A stretch of 64,000 nt of DNA from positions 29,108,708 through 29,172,707 of the forward strand of contig OX411559.1 of assembly GCA_948146395.1 (NCBI GenBank), in the 5' to 3' direction. Both the position numbers and the translations under genes were made by a program. Origin of the DNA: Fragum whitleyi. Its lineage: Eukaryota > Mollusca > Bivalvia > Cardiida > Cardiidae. Of this stretch, positions 26,262-38,041 are shown piece by piece (the stretch's first letter is position 1; the number at the start of each line of letters is the position of its first letter). The notes below the pieces were generated by a model. That model had not been told where the DNA came from and searched no databases. It worked only from the letters and a program-made list of their open reading frames with translations.

Positions 26262-26915
26262 TAGCTCCACTGACCGAAATCCGGTGAGCTTTTGTCATGG
26301 CGGGTTGTCGGTCGTGCTTCCCTGTTTGCGTCCGTGCGTGTGGTAACTTTTTCTTTAAACATCTTCTCTTAAACCAATGGGCGGATTTAAACGAAGCTTG
26401 ACATAAATGTTCCTTTGTTGACTCTCTTCATAATTTGTTGAAGAAATTTTGATTTTCCCCCAACTATGGGTGTGGCAGGGCGTGGCTTATTTTTACTTTA
26501 AATTCTTTTTAAAAAGAATCTCCTCACAAACCATAATGTCGATTTGAACGAATGTTGGCAGACATGTTCCTTGGATGAGCCCTTTCTTAAGTTGTAAAAG
26601 AAATTTTAATTGACCCATCCCCCAACCCCAAATCCAACCCCACCAAAATATGAGCTTGGCAGGGCATGGCTTATTTTCATAATGAGATCTTTAAAAATCT
26701 TCTCCACCTAAACCATTGGGCGGATTCGGCAGACGAAACTTTGCAGAAATGTTTCTTGGGTGACCCTCTTCCTATTTTTTTCAAGGATTTTTTATTGATC
26801 CCCAAATATGGGCGTGACTTATTTTCATTATAAGATCTTTAAAAATCTTCTCCTCCCAAACCCTTGACGAACTTAACGGACATATTCCTTGGATGACCCT
26901 CATCTGGAAGCAGTA
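26262..26915 (+). repeat. hairpin-headed tandem-unit element, copy 2
   Basis: The head AGCTCCACTGACCG...CCGGTGAGCT (about 26265-26292) is a hairpin. It is followed by a TCGGTCGTGCTTCC leader and about four units of 150-180 bp. Landmarks are AAACCAATGGGCGGATTT and its variants near 26373, 26529, 26710 and 26858, and the phrases GACATRTTCCTTGGATGA and GTGGCAGGGCGTGGCTTA. Confidence 0.7.
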
Positions 26916-26969
26916 TTTATAAATGTTTAGAAAAAAAGGCTTTTCATTTAAGGTTTTGCATACCCTTGG

Positions 26970-27717
26970 AAACAGTCCTGAAGGCGGTACTGTTCCTTTC
27001 TGACTATTTGTCTCCCAACAATTCAAAAGTTTCAAAAGTTTATTCAACAAAAGTAATTTAGGCCTCTGGACCATAATACAAAACACAATATGTTTTTTAA
27101 CAATACAATTTTGAAGAGTAACAGAAAGACATGTTCATATAATTTTAACGTAATGCTATTTTCTGTGTATAGCTTACTTTTAATAAGTATCGTACCCGAA
27201 GAACAACAATTCAGACGAATATTTAAGAATTTGAGTCTTAGGGAAAAATAGATATTATAGTTTCTTAAGTTGTTTTCCTCTCGTGGACTGTCATCTCCAT
27301 TTCAAAAGAATTTGCTTATATAATTATTTTTACATTTTTTTTATTTCATTGGCAAGTATATACGCGCGTATATATGCACAGGGGGGGGGGGGGGGTCAAT
27401 GCACGTGCACATATATAGACATACATGAACACGTACATCCATCCCTCAAATATCGATTGGGTAAAATTGGTATATTGTTATTAAATTAATATACTTTGGG
27501 ACGGGCCAAACCCCATTAGCGAATCCTTTTATGATGATTGATGATTATCGTAGGCTTATGTGGGATAACAGCTGGAGGCTTTAAAAGAATGTCATGGTAG
27601 TACTGGTGATAGATATACCAGGGACCCATTGTTAGGTGCTGCAGATTCCGCAATATGATAAAGTTTGATAAAAATCGGTGTAACACCCCTTTCAATCAAA
27701 CATATCAAACAAACTGG
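26970..27717 (+). mobile_element. SINE copy, possibly split by a ~500-bp insertion
   Basis: 26970-27020 resembles the head/body junction of the 25841 SINE (CTGACTATTTGTCTCCCAAC). 27530-27717 is the body and tail (CGTAGGCTTATGTGGGATAA, ATGTCATGGTAGTACTGGTG, GATATACCAGGGACCCATTG, A-rich end). Between them lie unrelated AT-rich DNA and a G14 run at about 27381. A split copy is an inference; two separate fragments are also possible. Confidence 0.5.
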
Positions 27718-28123
27718 GACTCAGCTTTTCTGTCCGCCAAAAACAAGTAAAAAAGAAATACTTTGACCTCATTTTCCGTTGTATCAAAATGTTCTTCATG
27801 AAAAGGTTTAATAGTATACTATCTCTCTCTCTATATATATACTGTGAAGCATATAATTTTAGCTACCAATATTTTGTGGAAAAATGTACTTCACAAAAAG
27901 ATCTCATTATCTTGTACACCAATACGATAAAGGGATCTTATAAGGCAACATGTCAATTCTGTGTGTTGCATGAAAACCATGAAAAAAGTCATCGCACGTC
28001 ACTCATACGACATATTGATTGTTTGTTTTCAAATGAATGTAACATTCGAAGCTTCGCACTGTCAATTACTACTCCGTATTGAAACAAGGCAATGGAAATC
28101 TTGTATTCTGCGTAATTAATGAA

Positions 28124-28473
28124 CTGGCAGGGCGGGGCTTAACCGTGAAGTAATTTGGCGAGTTTACTTTTCAATAGTTTGGGTTCTTTCATTTTTAGTC
28201 GCTAATCATAGTTAACGCGTGCAAATAACTGTATCTTAAAACCTTAGGGAATCACGTACTTTGAGAGAGTGAACACATTTCATCGATTGGTTACCAAGGC
28301 CTCGTAACTTCAGCTTGATTAAGCTGAAGTTACGAGGATTTGGTTACCAATCTACGATTTAAGGTCTCGATTCATTTATATCGACTCTCTTTAGAAGTAG
28401 GTTATTTTAGATAAAAGCTGATTTCCCTTAACCTTAAGTGCAACGACCCGTTACTTAGGCTCCGCCCTGCCAG
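28124..28473. mobile_element. 350-bp foldback element
   Basis: The termini CTGGCAGGGCGGGGCTTA (28124) and TAGGCTCCGCCCTGCCAG (ending 28473) are inverse, and ATTAAT flanks both sides (28115-28120 and 28477-28482). The centre is a strong cruciform: 28285-28316 and 28321-28352 pair at 30 of 32 positions around a GATT loop. The arms between centre and ends are diverged. There is no ORF. Confidence 0.75.
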
Positions 28474-28702
28474 GGCATTAATCATGGATAATACTCTTTC
28501 ATAATCATAACTCATCAAACTTTGGGTAAAATGTATGGGCTTTAGTTGAAAGCGGAGAAGAATAATCAAGATATTTACACGAGTATTGTTTGTGGTCCCT
28601 TTCAACTGTTTTCGCCAACTGGAAAATATAATTCCCATTTCATTTTTGATGTTAACGCTATCGCCTCAGCGCTTCCTATCCACCATTTTAAAAGGGAGGG
28701 GG

Positions 28703-30549
28703 GGGGGGCAAAATGTCAAATTTTAAAAGCAGTTTGTTTGCAATTCTTCGTCTGACGGATTGAAAGTACAAGCGATTCTTCCCGGGATGAGTCTGAGCCA
28801 GATGAGTCTGAGCCAACGATAACGTAACGTTGAGTTTACAAAATTTGATGAATTTACAAAATTTGAAAAGTTATCGGCTAAGAACTGTAAAAGATATTAT
28901 TGTGGTGATTTTATTGATACCAGGACAGGAATCGGTTGATTTGAAATATATTCCATGATATTTTCCTTCAGTAGTTTTTTTTTTTTTTTTTTTTAAGAAT
29001 TTATAAGTTTAAGGTTCATGTAAAGTGTTTGAGACCCAATATTTATGACACTTCATTAGCCAAGAAAAAGCAGTATGTCCAGGTATATTTCTTGGCAAAT
29101 GAATGCCCCTAAAATTGGGTCTCAAACACTTTACATGAACCTTAAGTAGGCGTGTACCTTTTATATTTGCTCCGTATATACACTTTGGGGTTTGATCTCT
29201 AATAAACAATGAGTAGCATATTTATAAATCAGCGAACTTGAACTTGTTGTCTGCTTTCTTTTTTATTTTTGCCATGATTTGAACTACTTGCGTATCTAGG
29301 ACTTTGAAATTTATACGCACCCAGAAGGCAACAACCAAAGAATATATACTGAGGATAAAGGCGATTTGAGAATTGTGACAAAGGATGAATGACCTACGTC
29401 CTCTCCCCTTTTTAATGATTTGAGCGTTGCTGAATAATCAAAACATCGTAACTTCAGCTTGAATAAGCTGTAGTTTCGATGCTATGATCATTCATCAATG
29501 ATGTTTCTCAACAGAGGATTATTTCTTTTACGCACTTGCGTAAACTGCGTAATGGGAGTAACGCCCTTGAACTAGCCTGAAAATTGTGCATCTGGAAGGT
29601 AGGTCTTACTACTACATGTAGGCCGAATGAGCAATTCAACGTCACTCCATTGATTCATGGCCATCAAGTATACAGATTATATCGACATAAGTGGGCTGAC
29701 ATAGCATATCCACGGATGTGTAATTGTTACACATAGCTTAACACGTAAGGAAATTGCAGTAGTCATAAAGGTAAGATTTATTTTTAAAACTTCAAATACT
29801 CCACATATGTGTTTATTGTACACATACATGTAGACACAGACCTACACATCACGCGAGTACGGCACTTATTTGTACATTGCATATGTCATTGTAAAGTACA
29901 GTCCGGACAAAAAGAAAAGACACCGCATTCACAGGAAAAATGTTTACTGGAACTTTGATGCTTCCTGATGAATCTAACTATATACATGTATCTACTTTCC
30001 TGTCGTTTCACATTCGTACTTGTAGCTAAATTGGATATATCAGACGTTTCAACAACAGGCATCGATCTATACTTTACTCCAAAAGAAACGTCCACAAATT
30101 ATAAAAGATGACGGACTCAGGGTGATCCTAAAAGCTCACCTTGAGTTGTGCTCAAGTGAGCTAACAAAAGGACCAAGATGGTCCTAGATCGCTCACCTGA
30201 GTCTCTTTGACCCCTGGGACAACACATTAGTTAGATAGGCAGATGTCAAAAAGAAGAAAATTGCCTAAGATCAATACCATGGAACGTTTTCAACGAAGAG
30301 CAAGACAGATATGCCTTTTTGCTCTTTGATTCTATGTAAAAAGGGATGCATCCGAGTGGACCCCAAATGTGACCCAAGGGTCTTGATATGAACAAACTTG
30401 GAAGAGGTCCACTAGATGATGCTACATACTAAATATGAAAGCTGTCTGCCTTCTGGTTTCAGAGAAGAAGATTTTTGACGGTTTTCCTATTTTCACCCAT
30501 CATGCTCAGATGATCTGAAATGGATGCGCCCGGGTGGAGCCCAAATATG
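28703..30549 (+). repeat. tandem segmental duplication, copy A (1847 bp)
   Basis: It starts in the G-run before CAAAATGTCAAATTTTAAAA and ends at CCCAAATATG. Copy B repeats it immediately downstream with almost no substitutions; one difference was spotted at 30431 against 33125. The length differences are 4 T in a poly-T tract and 843 bp inside a palindromic element. Contents: a T20 tract, a 129-bp remnant element, a short palindrome (29444-29481) and the start of a hairpin-headed array (from about 30112). Confidence 0.95.
29013..29141. mobile_element. 129-bp deletion derivative of the 972-bp palindrome
   Basis: It has the same TTAA flanks (29009-29012 and 29142-29145) and the same outer arms as the copy at 30864, but 843 bp of the middle are missing. 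It keeps the mismatches that distinguish the left and right arms of the full copy. It is therefore an internally deleted version, not a separate insertion. The joint lies in a TT shared by both sides. Confidence 0.85.
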
Positions 30550-30816
30550 GGGGGGCAAAATGTCAAATTTTAAAAGCAGTTTGTTTGCAATTCTTCGTCT
30601 GACGGATTGAAAGTACAAGCGATTCTTCCCGGGATGAGTCTGAGCCAGATGAGTCTGAGCCAACGATAACGTAACGTTGAGTTTACAAAATTTGATGAAT
30701 TTACAAAATTTGAAAAGTTATCGGCTAAGAACTGTAAAAGATATTATTGTGGTGATTTTATTGATACCAGGACAGGAATCGGTTGATTTGAAATATATTC
30801 CATGATATTTTCCTTC

Positions 30817-30847
<31 letters not shown>

Positions 30848-33243
30848 GAATTTATAAGTTTAAGGTTCATGTAAAGTGTTTGAGACCCAATATTTATGAC
30901 ACTTCATTAGCCAAGAAAAAGCAGTATGTCCAGGTATATTATATATCAAAATGAAGCTATTCGTGAGCACAAGCAGTTACTGGGCAACATAAGACCGCCA
31001 TAGCTATAGCGGTATAGCAGAAACATTGTGGAAAAGGGTCATTTTGTACAGAACAAGCAACTGCATGACGGTTGCATAAAACCGCCCCATATTTTAACAA
31101 AGTACAGTCTGAAGTACCATCCAGGTAGTGCTACAACCTTAGATATAAAACTCCGTCTCAAAAGGCTCTTTTGAAACAATCAATTTCCATTTATTTTGTC
31201 AACATACATGTCAAACCGGTTTGGTCTGTTTTCAAAATACACGTTAGGTATGGTGCAACATCACACCATAATATTGTGAAATATTTTCTGCGATTTATTT
31301 CAAATTATAGTTTTTTTTTTAATTCAATGAACTACAATATTACAATATCTTTATGATTCTGTGAAATAGAAATTGATATATTGCTAATCAACCTTACAGG
31401 TATATAAACATTTAATGTCTATTTATGTTGTGATAACACACCATACCCCAAAATGATCTACACGTTTTCAAAATTAGAATGACATATATGACATATGTGT
31501 TTATGAAATAAGTCAAAATCAATTGCTTGCATAACTACGTTTTGGGGCTGAGTTTTATACCAATGGTTGTAGCACTACCTGGATGGTACTTTAGGCTAGA
31601 CTTTGTTAAAATAAGAGCCAATTTTATCCAACAGTCATGCAGTTGCTTGTTCTGTAAAAAATGACCCTTTTCCACAATGTTTTGGCTATACCGCTATAGT
31701 TATAACAGTCTTATGTTTTTCAACTGCTTGTGCTCATAAATAGCTTCATTTTGATATATAATATACCTGGACATACTGCTTTTTCTTGGCAAATGAATGC
31801 CCCTAAAATTGGGTCTCAAACACTTTACATGAACCTTAAGTAGGCGTGTACCTTTTATATTTGCTCCGTATATACACTTTGGGGTTTGATCTCTAATAAA
31901 CAATGAGTAGCATATTTATAAATCAGCGAACTTGAACTTGTTGTCTGCTTTCTTTTTTATTTTTGCCATGATTTGAACTACTTGCGTATCTAGGACTTTG
32001 AAATTTATACGCACCCAGAAGGCAACAACCAAAGAATATATACTGAGGATAAAGGCGATTTGAGAATTGTGACAAAGGATGAATGACCTACGTCCTCTCC
32101 CCTTTTTAATGATTTGAGCGTTGCTGAATAATCAAAACATCGTAACTTCAGCTTGAATAAGCTGTAGTTTCGATGCTATGATCATTCATCAATGATGTTT
32201 CTCAACAGAGGATTATTTCTTTTACGCACTTGCGTAAACTGCGTAATGGGAGTAACGCCCTTGAACTAGCCTGAAAATTGTGCATCTGGAAGGTAGGTCT
32301 TACTACTACATGTAGGCCGAATGAGCAATTCAACGTCACTCCATTGATTCATGGCCATCAAGTATACAGATTATATCGACATAAGTGGGCTGACATAGCA
32401 TATCCACGGATGTGTAATTGTTACACATAGCTTAACACGTAAGGAAATTGCAGTAGTCATAAAGGTAAGATTTATTTTTAAAACTTCAAATACTCCACAT
32501 ATGTGTTTATTGTACACATACATGTAGACACAGACCTACACATCACGCGAGTACGGCACTTATTTGTACATTGCATATGTCATTGTAAAGTACAGTCCGG
32601 ACAAAAAGAAAAGACACCGCATTCACAGGAAAAATGTTTACTGGAACTTTGATGCTTCCTGATGAATCTAACTATATACATGTATCTACTTTCCTGTCGT
32701 TTCACATTCGTACTTGTAGCTAAATTGGATATATCAGACGTTTCAACAACAGGCATCGATCTATACTTTACTCCAAAAGAAACGTCCACAAATTATAAAA
32801 GATGACGGACTCAGGGTGATCCTAAAAGCTCACCTTGAGTTGTGCTCAAGTGAGCTAACAAAAGGACCAAGATGGTCCTAGATCGCTCACCTGAGTCTCT
32901 TTGACCCCTGGGACAACACATTAGTTAGATAGGCAGATGTCAAAAAGAAGAAAATTGCCTAAGATCAATACCATGGAACGTTTTCAACGAAGAGCAAGAC
33001 AGATATGCCTTTTTGCTCTTTGATTCTATGTAAAAAGGGATGCATCCGAGTGGACCCCAAATGTGACCCAAGGGTCTTGATATGAACAAACTTGGAAGAG
33101 GTCCACTAGATGATGCTACATACTATATATGAAAGCTGTCTGCCTTCTGGTTTCAGAGAAGAAGATTTTTGACGGTTTTCCTATTTTCACCCATCATGCT
33201 CAGATGATCTGAAATGGATGCGCCCGGGTGGAGCCCAAATATG
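30550..33243 (+). repeat. tandem segmental duplication, copy B (2694 bp)
   Basis: This is the second copy, offset 1847 bp before the palindromic element and 2694 bp after it. It retains the full 972-bp element. Its right end runs into the rest of the hairpin-headed array, showing that the duplication breakpoint fell inside the array's second unit. Confidence 0.95.
30864..31835. mobile_element. 972-bp palindromic (foldback) element flanked by TTAA
   Basis: It is flanked by TTAA at 30860-30863 and 31836-31839. The ends GGTTCATGTAAAGTGTTTGA and its inverse begin arms that pair at high identity for about 290 bp. They include TGGAAAAGGGTCATTTT, ACAGAACAAGCAACTGCATG and GTAGTGCTACAACC. Pairing continues with lower identity almost to the centre. 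No transposase is encoded. TTAA targets are used by piggyBac and Kolobok families; the superfamily here is not proven. Confidence 0.85.
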
Positions 33244-34128
33244 ACCCAAGGGTCTTGATATGAACAATCTTGGTAGTGGCCCACTAGATGATGCTACATA
33301 CCAAAAATGAAAGCAGTGTGCCCTCTTGTTTCGATTAAAGAAGATTTTAAAAGATTTTCGCTCTTCCTTTCTATGTAAAAAGGGTTGCGCCCGGGTGGAG
33401 CCCAAATATGATCCTAGGGTCTTGATATGAACAAACTTGGTAGAGGTCCACTAGATGATGCTACATACAAAATATGAAAGCTGTCTGCCTTCTGGTTTCA
33501 TAGAAGAAGATTTTTGAAGATTTTCATTTTTTTTACCCTTCGTGCTCTTAAGAGATAAAGGGATGCACCCGTGCAAAGCCCAAATATGACACAAGGGTCT
33601 TGATATAAACAAACTTGGTAGAGGCCCACTAGGTGATGCAACACACAAAATATTAAAGCTGTCTGCCATGTGGTTTCAGAGAAGAAGATTTTTAAAGATT
33701 TTCACTCTTTGATTCTATGTATAAAGGGTTGGGCCCGGGCAAAGCCCAAATATGACCCAAGGGTCTTGATATGAACAAACTTGGTAGAGGTCCACTAGAT
33801 GATGCTACATACCAAATATGAAAGCTGTCTGCCTTCTGGTTTCAGAGAAGAAGATTTTTAAAGATTTTCATATTTTCACCCTTTTTGTTAAGGGTAAAGG
33901 GAAAGCTAAGGGTGGAATTCATTTATATGAACAACTTTGGTAGAGCTTGATCCAAGGAACATCCCTGCAAAGTTTCATCAAGATTGGCCCACTGGTTTAG
34001 GAGGAGAAGATGTTTAAAGAAATTGTGGACGACGCACGTCGCACGACGCACGACTGACGACGGACGACGGACATTCTACGATCCCAATAGCTCACCTTGA
34101 GCACTTCGTGCTCAGGTGAGCTAAAAAT
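32811..34128 (+). repeat. hairpin-headed tandem-unit element, copy 3
   Basis: It starts with the AGCTCACCTTGAGTTGTGCTC head (about 32829) and ends with a 34-bp hairpin at about 34090-34123 (AGCTCACCTTGAGCAC, short loop, GTGCTCAGGTGAGCT). Inside are five units of 166-178 bp, seen from GAGCCCAAATATGACCC-type landmarks at about 33056, 33234, 33401, 33579 and 33745. They share CTTGATATGAACAAACTTGG, CACTAGATGATGCTACATAC and GAAGAAGATTTTT. A GACGACGGACGACGG stretch precedes the end hairpin. Its first part is duplicated at 30112-30549. Confidence 0.8.
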
Positions 34129-34539
34129 GCAAGTTATTCATAAACTGTAATGGTTTTGAGAGAACGTGTATTTATGGGCGCAACCTTTGGAGTTAAGTAT
34201 TTATCTTTAGCTCGAGTATTCGTAGAGTAGGTGGATAAATGGTTCGGATAAATTATTTTCTTGCAACTGTCATATCTCTATTTCTAATAATGCTGTTGCT
34301 TTGAAACTTTAAACATACTTTTGTGAACATAATGTCATTCTACTTGCAAATATTCATAACCTTCTCCATATGAAAGTTTAACCATTTTAAGCTTTAGAAA
34401 TTCTCAGTTTACGTTCTAGTGTATATAAATATTTCCTAAATATGTAATTATATCAGTAATATCCAGATTATAGCGCTATGAAAAGTTTTCATCAGGTGTC
34501 TAAATGTCCTTACATATTTTTTTTTGTAATTAAGAGACA

Positions 34540-35401
34540 ATTATTAGCTCCACTGGACAAAGTTTAGCGGAGCTTATGTCATGGTTGGGCGTTCGTCTTA
34601 AGCTCCGTAGAGTCCGTGCGTCCGTTAGTCAGTGCTTGAACTTTTCATTTAAAACATCTTCTCCTCTGAAACTACTGAGGAGAATTTCACTAAGTTTTAT
34701 AGGAATGATCCTTGGAATATGCTCTCTCAGATTCCTTCACGAAATTCTGATCGGGTTGATAACTTGGGCGCTACAGGCTTTTGAGTATTCCAAAATTAGG
34801 GCCTTTCTGGTGAAATAAAAAAGAAAAATTCTCTGAAACTACTGGTCAACTAAACTTTACATAAATGATCCCCAGGACATGCTCTCTCATATTCCTTTGT
34901 TAAATTCTGATCGGGCGGGAACTTTGGGTTCTTCGTGTCACCAAAAATGCGCCCCTATAGTAAAATAATTAAAAAAAATCTTTTTCTCTGAAACCAATGA
35001 TCAGTATTAATCAATCCTAAAAGAAATGATCCTCAGGACATGCTCTTTCAGATTCCATCGTCAAGTTCCGATCGGACGGGTACTTTTGGTACTACGGGCT
35101 TACCTGTCACAAAAAAAATGGACCATCAATGGTGAAATATAAAAAAATGTTCTTCTTTGAAACTACTGGTCAAAATTCAATTTAACTTGACATAAATGAA
35201 TCTCAGGACATGTTCTTTCAGATTCCTTCGTTAAATTTAATCGAGTTCTTAACATTGGCGCTACGCCTTTTCATGTCACCAAAATTGCCCCCAAACGGTG
35301 AAATATTTTTTAAAAAAATCTTCTTCTCTAGAACTTTTGTACAGAATCTAATCTAACTTCACCAGAATGGTCTTTGGGACAAGCTTCTTTTTCTTTGTTA
35401 A
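34540..35401 (+). repeat. hairpin-headed tandem-unit element, copy 4, left part
   Basis: The head AGCTCCACTGGACAAAG...AGCGGAGCT lies at about 34543-34573. Units of about 161 bp follow, with landmarks TTCTGATCGGG or variants at 34745, 34906, 35066 and 35228. The array stops at TTAA (35398-35401), and a similar array resumes at 39171. Confidence 0.7.
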
Positions 35402-37179
35402 GCTACCCCGACACCATTAGGCACTTATTCCAATCTTAATTAAATAGATTTATCTCGTAGAGTGTATCTTTACGCTACTTTGACAAAAAAAATCAGCATA
35501 GCTTTCCATGCATTTTTCGCTGAAAAGGGGGATTTTTGAAAATACCATTTTATCTTTCAAAAATGCCAACAAACGGACAATAAGAAGTTGAATGGTGACC
35601 ATAAATGTTAGTGAGTTGGTATACATGATTCATTGAATACAAGGAATTGTAAAATATATGATATTTACTATTTACAAGACGAAAATGCAGGAAAAAACGT
35701 TCTCGAAAAAATACTCTTCTTTTCAGCGAAATCAAATTTTCATTTTAAAATCAACAAAAACATGCACCTACATTAAATATAGTTGAAAGAATACAATAGA
35801 AAATTAGTTTAACATTGGAAGATCAAGAAAAGGTAAAATAAAGTAGGTGTATCCAGGCATTTTTGGCTACTTTGCTTTCTATGAAACCATCAACCCTCTC
35901 AATTCAGGCGCTCAGCTATTCTCGTATTCTGGTAATAAATACCAATAAGACAAGAGTCCGATAATATTCGCTGTAAAACAAAACACGTACCTCATTGATA
36001 TTTATTTAACTGCTATATAAATTTCAATTCCTGATAATTCAGTCACGTAGGAAGCAATTAAGAGGGATGGGTGGGTTAGATTAAGACTCGTTTCTTTGGT
36101 GTTCTTCATTCATGACAAGACAAAATAAAATTTCGATTTCTAAACCTGTAATAATTACTGAGATGGAAGGGGGCTTCTTCTCCTTTACAAATACACATAC
36201 AAAAAATATATGTATAATCACCAAATAATCATGCATATCAGTCATAAGATGATGCATTTCAGGCAACAAACTTAAAGTGTCCATGACACACTAAATATCT
36301 AAGTGTCATTTGTTGAATCTTCTAGAAAAATATTCAAATTACAAAAGACAGTTGAAAGGTAATCCAATGGCAGATAAAGGTCAGGTCATAACATTATTAG
36401 AAAAAAAACTTGCTTGCAACAAGAGTCTTCTCACTTTTCAACAAAATATCCTGATTTTTCATAACGTACGCAATGAACGAAAAAAACGTTCAGCATTTTA
36501 GCCTCTGTGGTATTGTTAACTATCAAGTTTTATTCCATTCACCCCTTCGATACAAGTTCTTGTAACGTTGGAAAGGAAAAATTGCGCGTGCATCTTTATT
36601 ACATAATTTTCAAGAGGGTTTACAATTTTATAACCAAATGATTTTAACCTCAGTTCATTGCAATATGTATATGTTACAGTGAATATGTAAAATTAGTGAT
36701 TTTGTAAAATAACTGAAAATTTCAGATAATAAATGGAATGACGGAATATTTGTGATAAAATAGGGTAATACAGTATTATTTTAAATAGTAAGTGTTCTAT
36801 ATTTTTTAATTCATTATCTATGTACTGTTATTTTTAAGAAAACTGCATATTTTAGAGATTTTTTGAAAATAACTGAATCGGTAAATTATTTTGTAAATTA
36901 TCTGAAGAAATCAGTTAGTATGTGAAAAAGTCTTTCTTCACAATTTTGCATTCTGAGTCTAAGGGATATTGAATTTAAATTTCAAAATTGAAAGAAAAAA
37001 GTGAACGGCAATGATCAGATAGTTGCTTTCGCACAATCAGATTGATCATTTATATTCTTTATAAAGACTTGAAGGGAATATTATTGAGTTCATGGAGTAA
37101 TGAAAATAAAAAACCTAATCACATATATGAACACGCAAAACGTAGAACCAAAGTCCTTAGTAAGAATACATGTAGGCTT

Positions 37180-37553
37180 TACAACTACTATAGTGGTTGT
37201 TGTTGTCTGCTTCTTCTCTGACACTGGATGCACATCTTTAACTTTACTTTGAACATAAAGTTAAAAGTTGGGTTTATAGTCTGTTTCTATGCCAGGCATA
37301 TTCAACTGACTTCACACTTTAACCCCCGATCATCGAATTACAAGTAAACTGTTAACATACAGCCCACATCGGCAGCCACAGCACTAAGATTTACATTCTC
37401 ACAGGTACCCCTTTATACACCTGGGTGGAGAGGAGCAACATGGAGTTAATTTTTTGCTCAGAAAAACTCCCATCATCTGGCCGGGATTCGATCCCGGGAC
37501 CTTTCGGTCCCAAAGCCACCGTCCTAAGTCCTAACCATTAGACCACGGACTCC
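37180..37553 (-). mobile_element. tRNA-derived SINE with V-SINE-like body, minus strand
   Basis: Read on the minus strand, the head (37553 downward) has an A-box-like GTGGTCTAATGGTTAGGAC and B box GGGATCGAATCCC. It continues with a body containing TTGCTCCTCTCCACCCAGGT and TGTATAAAGGGGTACCTGTG, then a long AT-rich 3' part. The acceptor stem no longer pairs. The body may belong to the V-SINE (RUDI-like) group known from molluscs; that assignment rests on memory. Confidence 0.65.
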
Positions 37554-37908
37554 ACAATAATCATCAATAATGATAGCAAATACTACAAACAATCTCAATG
37601 TTTGGAAAAGAAATTTGAATATCAAACAAAAAAAGAGAAAACCTGAATGAATTATTTAAAAAGGTATCTTACTTATAAATATTTTTTGGGCTTATCTCCC
37701 TAAAGTTGAAGTTATTTAAAGTTATTTTTATTAGAAACCCACTGTAGAACCGTAGACTTATCTAAGCAATATATGTTTGTTTCATTTTTTTTTCGCCATG
37801 TACATTGTCTTTTTATTATCGTTTTCATTTCTCAGTTTTCAACCGGTAACCTATTTATATTGAATATCTTGTATTTTGGACTGGAGGCATCTAATTACGA
37901 ATAAACCA

Positions 37909-37932
37909 TATGTTATGTTATGTTATGTTATT
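37909..37932 (+). repeat. TTATG microsatellite
   Basis: About four copies of a five-base unit (TATGT), with no gene nearby. Confidence 0.85.
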
Positions 37933-38041
37933 ACTGTATTATCCTTTTTCCTAAATAAAAAGGGAGGTAATATGTTTTTTTTTGTTAATTGAGTTAAGGT
38001 TTCTAGTGGTGTCCGATAGCCTTAAATCATGAATGAGTTAA

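Noticed and set aside
29886..32789. Two identical 69-codon minus-strand frames (29886-30095 and 32580-32789)
   Set aside because: They are identical only because they lie in the two copies of the segmental duplication; there is no sign of selection or family similarity.
37475..37553. Minus-strand tRNA gene
   Set aside because: A- and B-box-like motifs are present, but the 3' acceptor strand does not pair with the 5' one and the sequence runs into a SINE body.
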